Source of the DNA: Acidobacteriales bacterium 59-55
GTDB taxonomy: Bacteria; Acidobacteriota; Terriglobia; Terriglobales; Acidobacteriaceae
Assembly (NCBI GenBank): GCA_001897435.1
Contig: MKSV01000010.1
Coordinates: 1 to 64,000, forward strand
Direction: 5' to 3'
Length of the DNA: 64,000 nt
The notes below the pieces were generated by a model. The model saw nothing but the letters and a program-made list of their open reading frames with translations. It was not told the DNA's origin and searched no databases. Position 1 is the stretch's first letter. Every line of letters starts with the position of its first letter. Below, in pieces: positions 9,054-18,790 of the stretch. The position numbers were made by a program, and so were the translations under genes.

Positions 9054-11204
9054 ATGGGTCAAAGCAAGAGCAGGCGAGATTTCCTTCGTATGGCGGTAGC
9101 GTCGGCCGGCATCACCATGTTGCCACCAAGCATTCGCAGGGCGCTTGCTATTCCGGCAAATCGAGCGACAGGTTCCATCCAGGACGTTGGGCACGTCGTG
9201 ATTCTGATGCAGGAGAATCGCTCCTTCGACCATTACTTCGGATCGTTGCGCGGGGTTCGCGGCTTCAACGACCCGCGACCTCTCAGACTGGCGAATGGCA
9301 AGCCTGTCTGGTATCAGCCGCCTGCGGCGATAAAGACGAAGCGTTACGAAAGTCGAGGTTTGCAGGCACGCGCAACGCATGTGCTGCCCTGGTATATCAA
9401 TCCGAAGAACACAACGGAGTATCAGGCCGGTACGGACCATGGCTGGAGCAGCGGCCATCTTGCCTGGAATCACGGCAAGTACGATCAGTGGGTGAATCAG
9501 AAGCAGGACGTCATGACGATGGGCCATCTGAAACGGCAGGATGTGAGCTTTCACTATGCTCTGGCCGATGCGTTCACTCTTTGCGACTCCTACTTCTGTT
9601 CGGCTCACGCGAATACCGTGATCAACCGAATCTATCTTTGGACCGGAACATGCGATCCGCGCAACGCGTATGGCACCAGGCCGAACGGTCCGGCGCTTGA
9701 AGAGCGGGGAAAGACGAATGGCTACACATGGACGACTTATCCAGAGCGTCTTGAAGCGAACCATGTCAGTTGGAGGGTCTATCAGGGCGGCACCGGAGTT
9801 CCCGGTACCCCGACGGACAACTACACGGATAATTCGCTGGATTTTTTTGCGCAGTACCAGGTAGAGGAGGGCGCATCGCCTGCAAGCTCGCTGGTGCGGA
9901 ATGGGGTTTCAGATCATACGCTGGCGGACCTTCGTAACGATGTTGAGAAGAATCAGTTGCCGCAGGTCTCATGGATCGTAGCGCCCTATAAGTATTCTGA
10001 GCATCCTGAAGCTTCGCCGACTGACGGCGCTTACTATGTGAATCTGGTTCTGGAAGCTCTTACTTCAAATCCAGAGGTGTGGAGCAAGACCGTTTTTCTC
10101 ATTAACTATGACGAGAACGACGGTCTCTTCGATCACATCGTGCCTCCAATGCCGCCGCATACGCAGGCGATGAATGCGCAAGGACGAGTGTCTGATGATC
10201 TGATCGAGAGTCTGCAGGACGAGTTCGTCGATCTGGATAAGTACACCAAGGAGAAACATCCGCTCGTCCCGGGCGCTGATCCCGGTGGCTTGCAACCAGT
10301 TGGCCTGGGACCGCGCGTGCCGATGCTGATCGTCTCTCCCTGGACCAAAGGGGGATGGGTCTGTTCGCAGACCTTTGACCATACCTCGGTGTTACAGTTT
10401 CTCGAAGCCCGCTTCGGAATACCGGAGCCGAATATCAGCAAGTGGCGTAGGGCGATCTGCGGAGACCTCACATCGGCCTTCGACTTTTCGAGTTTTCCTG
10501 ATGTCGGCATTCAGTCGTTCACGGTTCCGAAGCCGATCGTCTCCCGCCGAAGGCCGTATCACGTACCTGCAGTTCAAGAGATGCCTGTTCAGGAGCCGGG
10601 TACGCGGCCTGCTCGTGCCCTTCCGTATGAGTTTTCGACGCAGTGCCGCATCGAAGAGGGAAAGCTGTGGATCGATTTCGTGAATACCGGGCGGGCAGGC
10701 ACGGCCTTCTATGTTTACAACGGAAGCACGCCGCATGAATCTCCGCGACGCTATACCGTCTCCGCATCACAGAAGCTATCGGACTACTGGGAACCATCCA
10801 GAGAAAAGGATGCCTATGATCTATCCATCTACGGTCCTAACGGCTACCTCTCTCACTTCCGAGGCCACCAGCGATCTATGTTGAAACACGCTTCATCAAC
10901 GGCTGAAGCGAGAGTGCATTACGACCGGCAGTCCGGCGATGTGTATCTCACGCTGACCAATAACGGTCCAGAGCAATGCACCATGACAGCTCACAATCGC
11001 TATGGAGATGCTGAGACCAGGAGCTACCAACTGGAGCCCGGCGCAACCCTGGAGGATCGTTGGCCGCTGGCATCGAGTTCAGGCTGGTTTGATCTGTCGA
11101 TAGTCCATGCGGGAGACTCCGTATTTCTTCGTCGCTTCGCCGGACACGTGGAGACGGGACGGCCTAGTACAAGCGATCCCGCGGCACTTGCGTCTGAAGG
11201 CTGA
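9054..11204 (+). CDS. Tat-exported phospholipase C (phosphocholine-specific type, PlcN/PlcH-like)
   Basis: About 716 residues. A Tat signal lies at the N-terminus (SRRDFLRM and a hydrophobic stretch). The phosphoesterase domain starts with VVILMQENRSFDHYFG, the hallmark of bacterial phosphatidylcholine-hydrolysing phospholipase C and its acid phosphatase relatives. Further landmarks are WSSGHLAWNHGKYDQW, HYALADAFTLCDSYFCS, NYDENDGLFDH and SPWTKGGWVCSQTFDHTS. Two C-terminal beta-domains (DUF756 type) follow, about residues 520-610 and 620-705. It should cleave phospholipids to diacylglycerol and phosphorylated head groups outside the cytoplasm. The frame is open from GTG 8991, but ATG 9054 gives the normal Tat head; no start has a clear ribosome site, so the start is uncertain. 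Confidence 0.9.
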   Translation: MGQSKSRRDFLRMAVASAGITMLPPSIRRALAIPANRATGSIQDVGHVVILMQENRSFDHYFGSLRGVRGFNDPRPLRLANGKPVWYQPPAAIKTKRYESRGLQARATHVLPWYINPKNTTEYQAGTDHGWSSGHLAWNHGKYDQWVNQKQDVMTMGHLKRQDVSFHYALADAFTLCDSYFCSAHANTVINRIYLWTGTCDPRNAYGTRPNGPALEERGKTNGYTWTTYPERLEANHVSWRVYQGGTGVPGTPTDNYTDNSLDFFAQYQVEEGASPASSLVRNGVSDHTLADLRNDVEKNQLPQVSWIVAPYKYSEHPEASPTDGAYYVNLVLEALTSNPEVWSKTVFLINYDENDGLFDHIVPPMPPHTQAMNAQGRVSDDLIESLQDEFVDLDKYTKEKHPLVPGADPGGLQPVGLGPRVPMLIVSPWTKGGWVCSQTFDHTSVLQFLEARFGIPEPNISKWRRAICGDLTSAFDFSSFPDVGIQSFTVPKPIVSRRRPYHVPAVQEMPVQEPGTRPARALPYEFSTQCRIEEGKLWIDFVNTGRAGTAFYVYNGSTPHESPRRYTVSASQKLSDYWEPSREKDAYDLSIYGPNGYLSHFRGHQRSMLKHASSTAEARVHYDRQSGDVYLTLTNNGPEQCTMTAHNRYGDAETRSYQLEPGATLEDRWPLASSSGWFDLSIVHAGDSVFLRRFAGHVETGRPSTSDPAALASEG

Positions 11205-11882
11205 CCTGCGCGGGCTATGGGACAGGTACCATAGCGCAGCGCCACAGCCGTGTCTTGGACCCTTGGCTATAGCGGCAGCGATCTGGTCTACCTTTGGCAA
11301 AGGGCTCCAAGGCCTTCGCGTCGAATAATACTAACCGTGCGGACCAGCTTATCTATGATGTGACTGGGTAATGTAATTGTGGAGAATCTTCGTCTCGGAA
11401 ATCTTCACAAAACAAAAAATAACGGTTTCGACGCGTCATTGCTGGATATTAGCGCCACCCAGGGTCGCTCTGCTTCCTAAGCTCACACGGGGCCGGAATG
11501 AGATCTGGGGTGCGTGTCAAATTTAGCCGGTAGACCGTCCTCTATATCCTGGCCACCCGATAGCGAAGCAGGCCTGGAGCGAAATCAAGTACACGCCTAT
11601 TGTTTCGTCATGCCGGAAATCCAGCAGTGCAGACCGTTTCAACTCCTTGAAGCTTTTCCCGTCTTAAAAAGACAGCCTGCTGTACGTCCTATTGCCCTGC
11701 TACCATTCAGACGAGCAATATAACCGACGAGTGGAATATCACGCTGAGGGACGCACGCTGTACAAAGTACGTCTACACCGCAGCGGTGAACGAAGCGTGG
11801 GGATTATTTCAGGACAAGAGATGGAACCTTCGATGTGCCATCTTTCCTGCGGCAATCCTTACTGCACCCTATTGGAGAAAGA
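11205..11882. other. long intergenic region with no recognised gene
   Basis: These 678 bases separate the phospholipase C gene from the GH116 gene. The open frames crossing it have no signal, motif or ribosome site and look like chance. It holds small palindromes only: GCTATGG/CCATAGC near 11214-11235, and CACCG-CAG-CGGTG at 11776-11788 about 95 bases before the GH116 start, which could be an operator. I see no RNA gene. Confidence 0.5.
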
Positions 11883-14597
11883 ATGTCGGGATCCATGTTT
11901 GAAACAACACGCCGCCGGTTCTTCCAATTGGCCGCTGCTGCCGCAGTAGCTCCCGTCCCTGTTTCGCCGTCTGTCGCGAAGGCTGAAGCGCCGCAAAAGA
12001 AGAGGAAGCAAGCGGCATCGCCCATCGATTACCCGCGCCATTTTTCCGGAGAATACCTGAGCCGCATCGCCTTTCCACTGGGTGGGATCGGGACCGGCGG
12101 AATGGAGCTTGGTGGCCGGGGAAATCTGCGAAGCTGGCAGATCTTCAATCGTTCCGCGGATCATGAGACACAACCGTACATCTTCCCTTCGATTTTTGTG
12201 CACGCCGCCGGGCATCCCGACTTTGCATCGTTTCTTGAGAGCCGGTTGCTGCCCCCTTTCGACATTCATGACAACGGGGTACGCCTATTTGGCCTGCCTG
12301 GTATGCCGCGCATGTCCGAGGCTGAGTTCCAGGGCTCGTTCCCATTGGCGCATATTAGCTTCCATGATCCCGGCTGCCCCGTTGGCGTGTCGCTTGAAGC
12401 CTTCTCGCCGTTCTTTCCAGTGGACATCGATGACGCCGGCTTGCCCGCGGCAGTGCTTGAGTATACGGTGAAGAACCCGCTTAGCACGGCAGTTGAGGTT
12501 GCGATTGCGTGGACTCTCTCCAATCCTTCATCCACCAGCGATCGGGAGCGCATCAATGAACTGCGCAGTTCGGCGCACTGCAAGGGGACGTTGATGACGG
12601 AACCCTCACTGCCGAAAGACGCGGCGCGGCGCGGAAGCTTTGCACTGTGCACGCTGGCGGAGGCGGGCGGACAGGAGTCGCACCTGCCGATGTGGGTCGA
12701 TCTCGGCGGTGCTTCGGCGATTGACCTCTTTTGGGATCAGTTCTCAAAGACGGGAACCCTGCCTGCACCGCCGGCCAAGGGCTCAAAGGACGCATCGGCG
12801 ATTGCGACCGCCAGTATTCGCCATTCGATTCCTCCGGGCGCGACGAAGACTTTCCGCTTTCTTCTGGCATGGAACTACCCGGTGCGAACGCCGGGAGACA
12901 TGATGTGGGATCCGGTAAAAGGGCACGAGAAGGATGTGGTCGGCAATCACTACAACACCCGGTTCACTGACGCGTGGGCGGTAGCCGAGTACGTGTCGAA
13001 AAAGCTGCCTGCGATGGAGAAGCAGACACGAGACTTTGTGGAGACGCTGCGCTCTTCGACGCTGCCGGGACCGGTGAAGGACGCTGCGGCATCGAACCTC
13101 TCTACCCTGACGTCGAATACGCTGTTTCGTATCGCCGACGGATCGTTCCATGGCTTCGAGGGTTGCGGCAATCCGCATGGGCTGGGCTTCGGGTCATGCA
13201 CGCATGTGTGGAACTACGAGATGGCGACTCCGCATCTCTTTCCGAGGATTTCGCAGTCGATGCGCGAGACGAGTTTCGGATATCCGACCGATAAGAACGG
13301 GCACATGGATTTTCGCCACAGGCTTCCACTGGGACTGGAGCACTGGGGTTGGGCCGCAGCCGATGGGCAGATGGGGCAAATTGTCCGGCTGTATCTTGAC
13401 TGGCGCATTTCGGGCGATACTACCTGGATGAAACGGCAGTGGCCGGCGGCAAAACGGGTGTTGACCTATGCATGGAGGGCTGGGAACTGGGATGCGGACA
13501 AAGATGGGGTGATGGAAGGCGCGCAGCACAACACCTATGACGTTGAGTTTGTCGGGCCGAACGCTCTCTGCGAGGTATGGTATCTTGCCGCGTTGCGATC
13601 GAGTGCGGCTATGGCCGAGGCTGCGGGCGACACAGGATTTGCAGCCGAAGTGACACATCTCTACGAGCGCGGTCGCGCATGGACCGACGCGAATCTATTC
13701 AATGGGGAATTCTACATTCAGCAGATACGCACTTATCCGAAGGAGAAGGTCGATCCCGGAACGCTGAGCGGCGCTGTAGACCCTTCCAATCCTCGCTTTC
13801 AGCTAGGCGGCGCCTGTCATGCGGACCAGCTTGCCGGCCAGCAGGTTGCGAAGCTTGCGGGGCTTGGCGATCTGCTTTCGGATTCCAACCTGCGCAAGAC
13901 GTTGGCGTCGATTGAGCGCTATAACTACAAGCCCGACCTTTCAAAGTGGCGCGGTAGCCTTCGAACCTACGCTCTTAATGACGAAGCCGCAATTGTAAAT
14001 TGCGATTATTCCAAGGGCGGCAAACCTCAGGTTCCCGTGAACTACTATAACGAGAACTGGACAGGAGTGGAGTACTCCGTCTCGCAGCTTATGTGCATGT
14101 ATGGCATGGAAGACCGCGCGGTTGATCATGTGGCCGACATACGCCGCCGTTTCGATGGCAAGAAGCGCAATCCCTTCGACGAGCCGGAGTATGGTCACCA
14201 CTACACACGCGCAATGTCATCGTGGGGACTGGTTCCAGCGCTCTCCGGCTTCCGTCATGATGCAGTTGCCCACGAGTTGACGGTGATGCCTCGATGGAAG
14301 ACCGCCGGTACCTTCCGCTGCATCTGGAGCGCCTATGACGGCTGGGGCTACTTCACAAAGAGTGGAAACTCGCTCGAGGTTGTCACGCTGTATGGGACTC
14401 TCAAATTACAAAACTTGGTGGTCGATGCATGTGGCACCGAGACAGGTTCGATTCAGGCACAGCTTGGAGGCAAAGCGTTACAGGCTAAGCTGCGAAAAGT
14501 TGCGGCAAAAGATGGAAGCGGCCAATCGATCCTCTTCGACGAGGTTCTGACGGTAACGCGGGGTTCAGCGCTTCGCGTGAATTTTCTCCCCTGCTGA
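11883..14597 (+). CDS. secreted GH116-family glycoside hydrolase (beta-glucosidase/glucosylceramidase type)
   Basis: About 904 residues. The Tat-like signal TTRRRFFQLAAAAAVA is followed by an N-terminal beta-sandwich of the GBA2 type (IAFPLGGIGTGGMELGGRG near residues 55-80) and a C-terminal alpha/alpha toroid (DUF608). DKDGVMEGAQHNTYDVEF carries Glu555 at the position expected for the catalytic nucleophile, and CHADQLAGQQ carries Asp648 at the position expected for the acid/base. Start 11883 is preferred over 11835 because GGAG lies 5 bases upstream and the Tat motif is then N-terminal. Family members hydrolyse beta-glucosides, beta-xylosides or N-acetylglucosaminides, and some relatives act on other furanosides or lipids, so the substrate is open. 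It stands alone, not in an evident operon. Confidence 0.9.
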   Translation: MSGSMFETTRRRFFQLAAAAAVAPVPVSPSVAKAEAPQKKRKQAASPIDYPRHFSGEYLSRIAFPLGGIGTGGMELGGRGNLRSWQIFNRSADHETQPYIFPSIFVHAAGHPDFASFLESRLLPPFDIHDNGVRLFGLPGMPRMSEAEFQGSFPLAHISFHDPGCPVGVSLEAFSPFFPVDIDDAGLPAAVLEYTVKNPLSTAVEVAIAWTLSNPSSTSDRERINELRSSAHCKGTLMTEPSLPKDAARRGSFALCTLAEAGGQESHLPMWVDLGGASAIDLFWDQFSKTGTLPAPPAKGSKDASAIATASIRHSIPPGATKTFRFLLAWNYPVRTPGDMMWDPVKGHEKDVVGNHYNTRFTDAWAVAEYVSKKLPAMEKQTRDFVETLRSSTLPGPVKDAAASNLSTLTSNTLFRIADGSFHGFEGCGNPHGLGFGSCTHVWNYEMATPHLFPRISQSMRETSFGYPTDKNGHMDFRHRLPLGLEHWGWAAADGQMGQIVRLYLDWRISGDTTWMKRQWPAAKRVLTYAWRAGNWDADKDGVMEGAQHNTYDVEFVGPNALCEVWYLAALRSSAAMAEAAGDTGFAAEVTHLYERGRAWTDANLFNGEFYIQQIRTYPKEKVDPGTLSGAVDPSNPRFQLGGACHADQLAGQQVAKLAGLGDLLSDSNLRKTLASIERYNYKPDLSKWRGSLRTYALNDEAAIVNCDYSKGGKPQVPVNYYNENWTGVEYSVSQLMCMYGMEDRAVDHVADIRRRFDGKKRNPFDEPEYGHHYTRAMSSWGLVPALSGFRHDAVAHELTVMPRWKTAGTFRCIWSAYDGWGYFTKSGNSLEVVTLYGTLKLQNLVVDACGTETGSIQAQLGGKALQAKLRKVAAKDGSGQSILFDEVLTVTRGSALRVNFLPC

Positions 14598-14895
14598 CAA
14601 ATAGGGAACAATAACGATCTCTATAGCGGCAAAAGGAGAAGGGTTCTTGCAGTCTGTACAGAAGCTGATTCGGCGGCCTTCGTAAACATTTTCGTGCTAT
14701 GCACCGCGCCGCCCCAATATTTATCGTTGTCTGCTCACTTACCCCTCCATTTAGTTTCATCCAGCCGCGTGGACGGGCAGCCTGAATCTCTTGCCCTATA
14801 TGGAATGCGTTGCCAGAATGATATTCATGCTTCGCTTGGGCTGATGCTGTAGTGCCCGAAGACATGAGCGCGACAAGTTTTACGGGGTAATTTTA

Positions 14896-16533
14896 ATGAT
14901 GAGCAATCAGTCTGAGTCGTTCCCTCTAAGAGTCTTAGCCTATGTCTCCGACGAAAACTATGTCGCATTGAATTGTGTGAGACTTGAACTCATTTCACCC
15001 GATGGGACAACTACAGTGTTGGAGTCGTCTCCGAGCGGCGCGATCTTTGGGAGACTCGCCGCGGGAATTTATCGCGTCGTTCTTGCAAAAGAAGGTTATG
15101 GCTCAAAGCGTGTAACATGCACCCTTGGTTCGGGCGAACCGTATCAGTTCCGACTGCTTAGCCGTGCATTGATGGGCTATATGTGGCCTAAGTGGGTCAA
15201 AAGCGGAGAGCGATCGGAGATACGCGCCAATAGTCGCGAGCAATTTCAGCTAAGCCTCTGGCGCTATGGGCTGAAGAAGGAATATGTCCGCACGCTTAGC
15301 TGGTATGACGAGCACGGACCAAATGCCGTGGAGCAGATTACCCCAGATGGCGACTACTCGCAGACAGGCATGGACTGGAATAAGGTGGGATACCCGTCGC
15401 CGCATATTCAACAATTTATTGAAGCACCGGAGCGTTCTGGCCTGTATTACTTGTGGGCGCGCACACCATCGGGTGAAAGCTATTCTTTTCCGTGGGTTGT
15501 AGCCCCGGCTAAGCCGCGCGCAAAGATTGCAGTGCTGGCCAACACGAATACGTGGAATGCCTATAACGCCTTCGGCGGCAGGTCGAATTACATCAACCCT
15601 GCTGGTCTCCCTATAACTCCGACGGTTAATGCTCGCCAGGATCTTGCGCGCTATACAAGCTCGACCAGCGTATGGGCGCGGCCCGACGAGGAGTACCGGC
15701 CACTTGCATTCGAGCGACCGGAACACATCAATCACATCTTCGATAACTCTCCGTGGGACAACTCATCCATCACCGATGCTATCCAGGGGCGCGCGCAATG
15801 CGGCCTTGCGCCTGCGGAGTGGCGGCTTTTGGGGTGGATGGAGCGTGAGGGCTTTGAGTATGACTATTACGCAGATGCGCAGCTTCACGATGGCAGCATG
15901 CCGTTGGATGCCTACGAGGTGCTCGTGCTCGGCGTGCATCCCGAATACTGGACGCGCGAGATGTTTCGTCGTGTAGAGGAGTGGGTGCACCGTGGTGGAC
16001 GTCTGATGTATCTCGGGGGCAATGGGCTAAATTGTGAGGTGACGATTGAAGGGGATCTGATGAGGTGTCTTTCTTTCGACGATTCAAAGGAGCCCGATGC
16101 GATCCACGAATCCCGGATGCATCGTACGTATGCTCCGGAGGCGCGACTGCTCGGCGTCGCCTTTACCGATCCGGGTGTCATGACGGCCGCTCCTTACACG
16201 GTACTGCAGCCATCGCACTGGGCATTGGAAGGAACCGGGTTGGCTGCCGGCCAAAGCTTTGGCCAGCAGAGTCAGCATGAGCGCGTTCCGGGTGGGGCTT
16301 CCGGCCATGAGACAGACAAAGTTACGCCAAGTTCTCCAAAGCAAACGCAGATAATCGCTCGTGGCGAAAATCCTGAAAACGGTGGCGCGGAAGTGGTGTG
16401 CATGGACCTTGGGAAAGGTGCTGTTTTCTCGACTGGCTCAATCACCTGGGCGACGTGCTTATTTACCGACAAGAATGTATCTCGGATTACCTTCAACGTA
16501 TTACGCCACTTTATAAAAAAGACAACGCCGTAA
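14896..16533 (+). CDS. N,N-dimethylformamidase large-subunit-like protein
   Basis: 545 residues, cytoplasmic. An N-terminal beta-rich region (about 1-200) is followed by a ThuA/amidotransferase-like alpha/beta fold with the segments NTWNAYNAFGGRS, WRLLGWMEREGFEYDYYAD, VLGVHPEYWTREMF and GGRLMYLGGNG, typical of the large subunit of N,N-dimethylformamidase. No small-subunit gene is adjacent, so it is probably a relative acting on another amide or on a different substrate. It starts a co-directional run with an SDR, a HisD-like dehydrogenase and an RraA-like protein (gaps of 46, 88 and 53 bases). ATG 14896 is followed at once by a second ATG, so either may be used. Confidence 0.82.
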   Translation: MMSNQSESFPLRVLAYVSDENYVALNCVRLELISPDGTTTVLESSPSGAIFGRLAAGIYRVVLAKEGYGSKRVTCTLGSGEPYQFRLLSRALMGYMWPKWVKSGERSEIRANSREQFQLSLWRYGLKKEYVRTLSWYDEHGPNAVEQITPDGDYSQTGMDWNKVGYPSPHIQQFIEAPERSGLYYLWARTPSGESYSFPWVVAPAKPRAKIAVLANTNTWNAYNAFGGRSNYINPAGLPITPTVNARQDLARYTSSTSVWARPDEEYRPLAFERPEHINHIFDNSPWDNSSITDAIQGRAQCGLAPAEWRLLGWMEREGFEYDYYADAQLHDGSMPLDAYEVLVLGVHPEYWTREMFRRVEEWVHRGGRLMYLGGNGLNCEVTIEGDLMRCLSFDDSKEPDAIHESRMHRTYAPEARLLGVAFTDPGVMTAAPYTVLQPSHWALEGTGLAAGQSFGQQSQHERVPGGASGHETDKVTPSSPKQTQIIARGENPENGGAEVVCMDLGKGAVFSTGSITWATCLFTDKNVSRITFNVLRHFIKKTTP

Positions 16534-16579
16534 AGGTGTGGAGAGCATTTGAACGGGAATTGGAAAGTAGAGGGCTTCC

Positions 16580-17362
16580 GTGAGATTTCAAGATAAGGTC
16601 GTCATCATCACCGCAGGTTCTTCTGGGATTGGCCTTGCCTGCCTTGAGCAAATGCTGCAGGAAGGCGCTCTTGTGCATAATCTCGATCTCGTTCCGCCTG
16701 CCGCTTCGGATATAAAAGCCGCTGCCGTCGCCGGTAGGGCCTTTTGGATGGAAGCTGACCTGGGGGACGGGAGGGTTCCCGATGAGGCGGTTCAGAGGGT
16801 TCTTTCATCGCATGGCCGCATCGATGTGCTTATTAATAATGCTGCATACACCACTCACCATGGCGGAGCATTGTTAGAGACGAGCATCGAGGAATGGCAA
16901 AGGCAGATCGATATCACTTTGTCCGGCACGTTTGGTATGTCGAAGGCCTGTCTGCCGGCGATGATCGAACAGGGCAATGGCGCCATCGTAAATATGGGAT
17001 CCATTGGGGGGCTCGTGCCCTTTTCAAATACGGCAGCCTATTGCACTGCGAAGGCCGCACTGATGCAGCTAACTCGATCGATAGCGATCGACTATGGCCG
17101 ACAGGGAATTCGGTGCAATGCGGTGTGCCCGGGCGCAATCGACACACCGGCGTTCAGTGGAATCAAGGCTCTTCCCTACGAACTGGCAGACCGCGAAGCT
17201 CGCACGGCGTTGGGTCGTATCGGCCGTCCCGAAGAGATTGCATCGGCAGTGGCCTTTCTTGCCTCAGCGGAGGCTTCCTACATTACGGGGGCGACGTTGG
17301 TAGTGGATGGAGGCTGGAGCGTCACCCAATGGAGTGACCATCTGGGGCCGCGAGATATGTAG
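16580..17362 (+). CDS. short-chain dehydrogenase/reductase (SDR)
   Basis: 260 residues, classical SDR fold: TAGSSGIG for nucleotide binding near residue 12, NNAA near residue 90, the active-site Ser in MGSIGG, the YCTAKAA Tyr-Lys pair and a C-terminal VVDGGW. It oxidises or reduces a hydroxyl group with NAD(P). GTG at 16580 is the start, supported by AGAGGG about 6 bases upstream. It is the second gene of the operon 14896-19519. Next to a HisD-like dehydrogenase it resembles pairs that oxidise neighbouring hydroxyls of one polyol or sulfopolyol, but the substrate cannot be read from the sequence. Confidence 0.93.
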   Translation: MRFQDKVVIITAGSSGIGLACLEQMLQEGALVHNLDLVPPAASDIKAAAVAGRAFWMEADLGDGRVPDEAVQRVLSSHGRIDVLINNAAYTTHHGGALLETSIEEWQRQIDITLSGTFGMSKACLPAMIEQGNGAIVNMGSIGGLVPFSNTAAYCTAKAALMQLTRSIAIDYGRQGIRCNAVCPGAIDTPAFSGIKALPYELADREARTALGRIGRPEEIASAVAFLASAEASYITGATLVVDGGWSVTQWSDHLGPRDM

Positions 17363-17450
17363 CCAGAAAATTAGCGGTGCCAATAGGTTTGAAGTAAATG
17401 AATGTTAGTTGGCGATAGCAAAGAATATGTGAACTGAGGATGGGCAAGGC

Positions 17451-18737
17451 ATGAAATTGATTAAGGCGGGCGGGCACAGGTTATTCGAACAGGATGCCGA
17501 GACGGCGGCTATTGTCTCAGCGATGCTGATCGATCTTGAAAAAAACGGCATGGATGCAGTTCGCAAGTATAGTCAGAAATTCGATGATTGGAACCCAGCT
17601 TCCTTCTGTTTGAACGCCGACGAGGTTAAGCGAGCGATTGCAGAAGTTCCGAAACAAGCGATTGAAGATACGGATTATTGTCAGAAAAATGTGCGCGTAT
17701 TCGCTCAGGCGCAGTTCGAAACTATGCTGCCTCTGGAGGTAAAGATTCGTCCCGGAGTTACATTGGGACATCGTCATATTCCGGTGAATGCGGTGGGCAG
17801 TTACATCCCTGGAGGGCGCTATCCCATGTTCGGTTCTGCGCAGATGAGCATTATTCCTGCGAAGGTGGCTGGCGTAAAGCATGTGAGTGCGTGTACGCCG
17901 CCGGTACGTGGCAAAGGATACTTTCCCGCAACTATCAACGCGATTCAGAAAGCTGGCGCAGATGCAATCTACATTCTCGGTGGCGTGCCTGCGCTGGCAT
18001 TGATGGCATTTGGCCTCGATGGCGCGTCGCCTGTCGATATGCTCTGCGGCGCGGGAAACCGCTTCGTCGCGGAGGCAAAGCGTCAACTCTTCGGGCGCTG
18101 TGGAATCGATCTGCTGGCTGGCCCAACGGAAATTCTAATTATTGCCGACCATACAGCCGATCCATCACTGGTTGCGTGTGACCTGTTAGGACAGGCAGAG
18201 CACGATCCAAACAGCGGCATCTGCCTCATCACCACGAGCGAAGATCTAGCGAGTAAGACGATCGAAGAAGTAGAGCGTCAGCTTGCCGTATTGCCGACGC
18301 GTGATGTTGCTTCTCTCTCATGGCGCGACAACGGCATCATCTATCTTGCGGAATCGCAAGACGAGGCGCTAGCGTTATGTAACGACTATGCGCCTGAGCA
18401 TCTGGAGTTACATGTAGAGGATTTCGAACGCTATGTCGACCGATTGACAAATTATGGCTCGCTCTTCATCGGAGAAGAGACCACGGTTGCTTATGGAGAC
18501 AAAACAATCGGCACAAATCATATTCTCCCGACCAGCCGCGCGGCGCGTTATACGGGTGGCGTCTGGGTGGGCAAGTTTCTGAAGACATGCACTTACCAAC
18601 GCATGACGGAGACCGCGAGCATTCAAACGGGAGAGGTAACGGACAGGCAATGCATGCTTGAGGGCATGGTCGCACATGCACTTACCGCACGAAAGCGAGT
18701 GGAGCGTTATAGCGCGCCGGATCGACAGAGTAAATAA
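17451..18737 (+). CDS. HisD-like NAD-dependent alcohol dehydrogenase (histidinol/sulfopropanediol dehydrogenase family)
   Basis: 428 residues, full length for the histidinol dehydrogenase family, which oxidises a primary alcohol through an aldehyde to the acid. The expected zinc and catalytic positions are present: the Gln and His of LLGQAEHDP, the Glu-His pair in YAPEHLELH, the Asp of YGDKTIGTNHILPT and the His of MVAHALTA. No histidine-synthesis genes are near, and its partners are an SDR, an RraA-like protein and a DMFase-like protein. It is therefore more likely a catabolic paralogue, such as the sulfopropanediol 3-dehydrogenase (HpsN) branch or a dehydrogenase for another hydroxy compound. 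Confidence 0.9.
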   Translation: MKLIKAGGHRLFEQDAETAAIVSAMLIDLEKNGMDAVRKYSQKFDDWNPASFCLNADEVKRAIAEVPKQAIEDTDYCQKNVRVFAQAQFETMLPLEVKIRPGVTLGHRHIPVNAVGSYIPGGRYPMFGSAQMSIIPAKVAGVKHVSACTPPVRGKGYFPATINAIQKAGADAIYILGGVPALALMAFGLDGASPVDMLCGAGNRFVAEAKRQLFGRCGIDLLAGPTEILIIADHTADPSLVACDLLGQAEHDPNSGICLITTSEDLASKTIEEVERQLAVLPTRDVASLSWRDNGIIYLAESQDEALALCNDYAPEHLELHVEDFERYVDRLTNYGSLFIGEETTVAYGDKTIGTNHILPTSRAARYTGGVWVGKFLKTCTYQRMTETASIQTGEVTDRQCMLEGMVAHALTARKRVERYSAPDRQSK

Positions 18738-18790
18738 CCATCGACGTACTCACATGAGATTGATATAGCCGAATGGAAGAGGTAAGCACA

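Noticed and set aside
17451..18737. A histidine biosynthesis hisD gene.
   Set aside because: The zinc-site residues are present, but no other his gene is near and the operon partners are an SDR, an RraA-like protein and a DMFase-like protein. A catabolic dehydrogenase is more likely.
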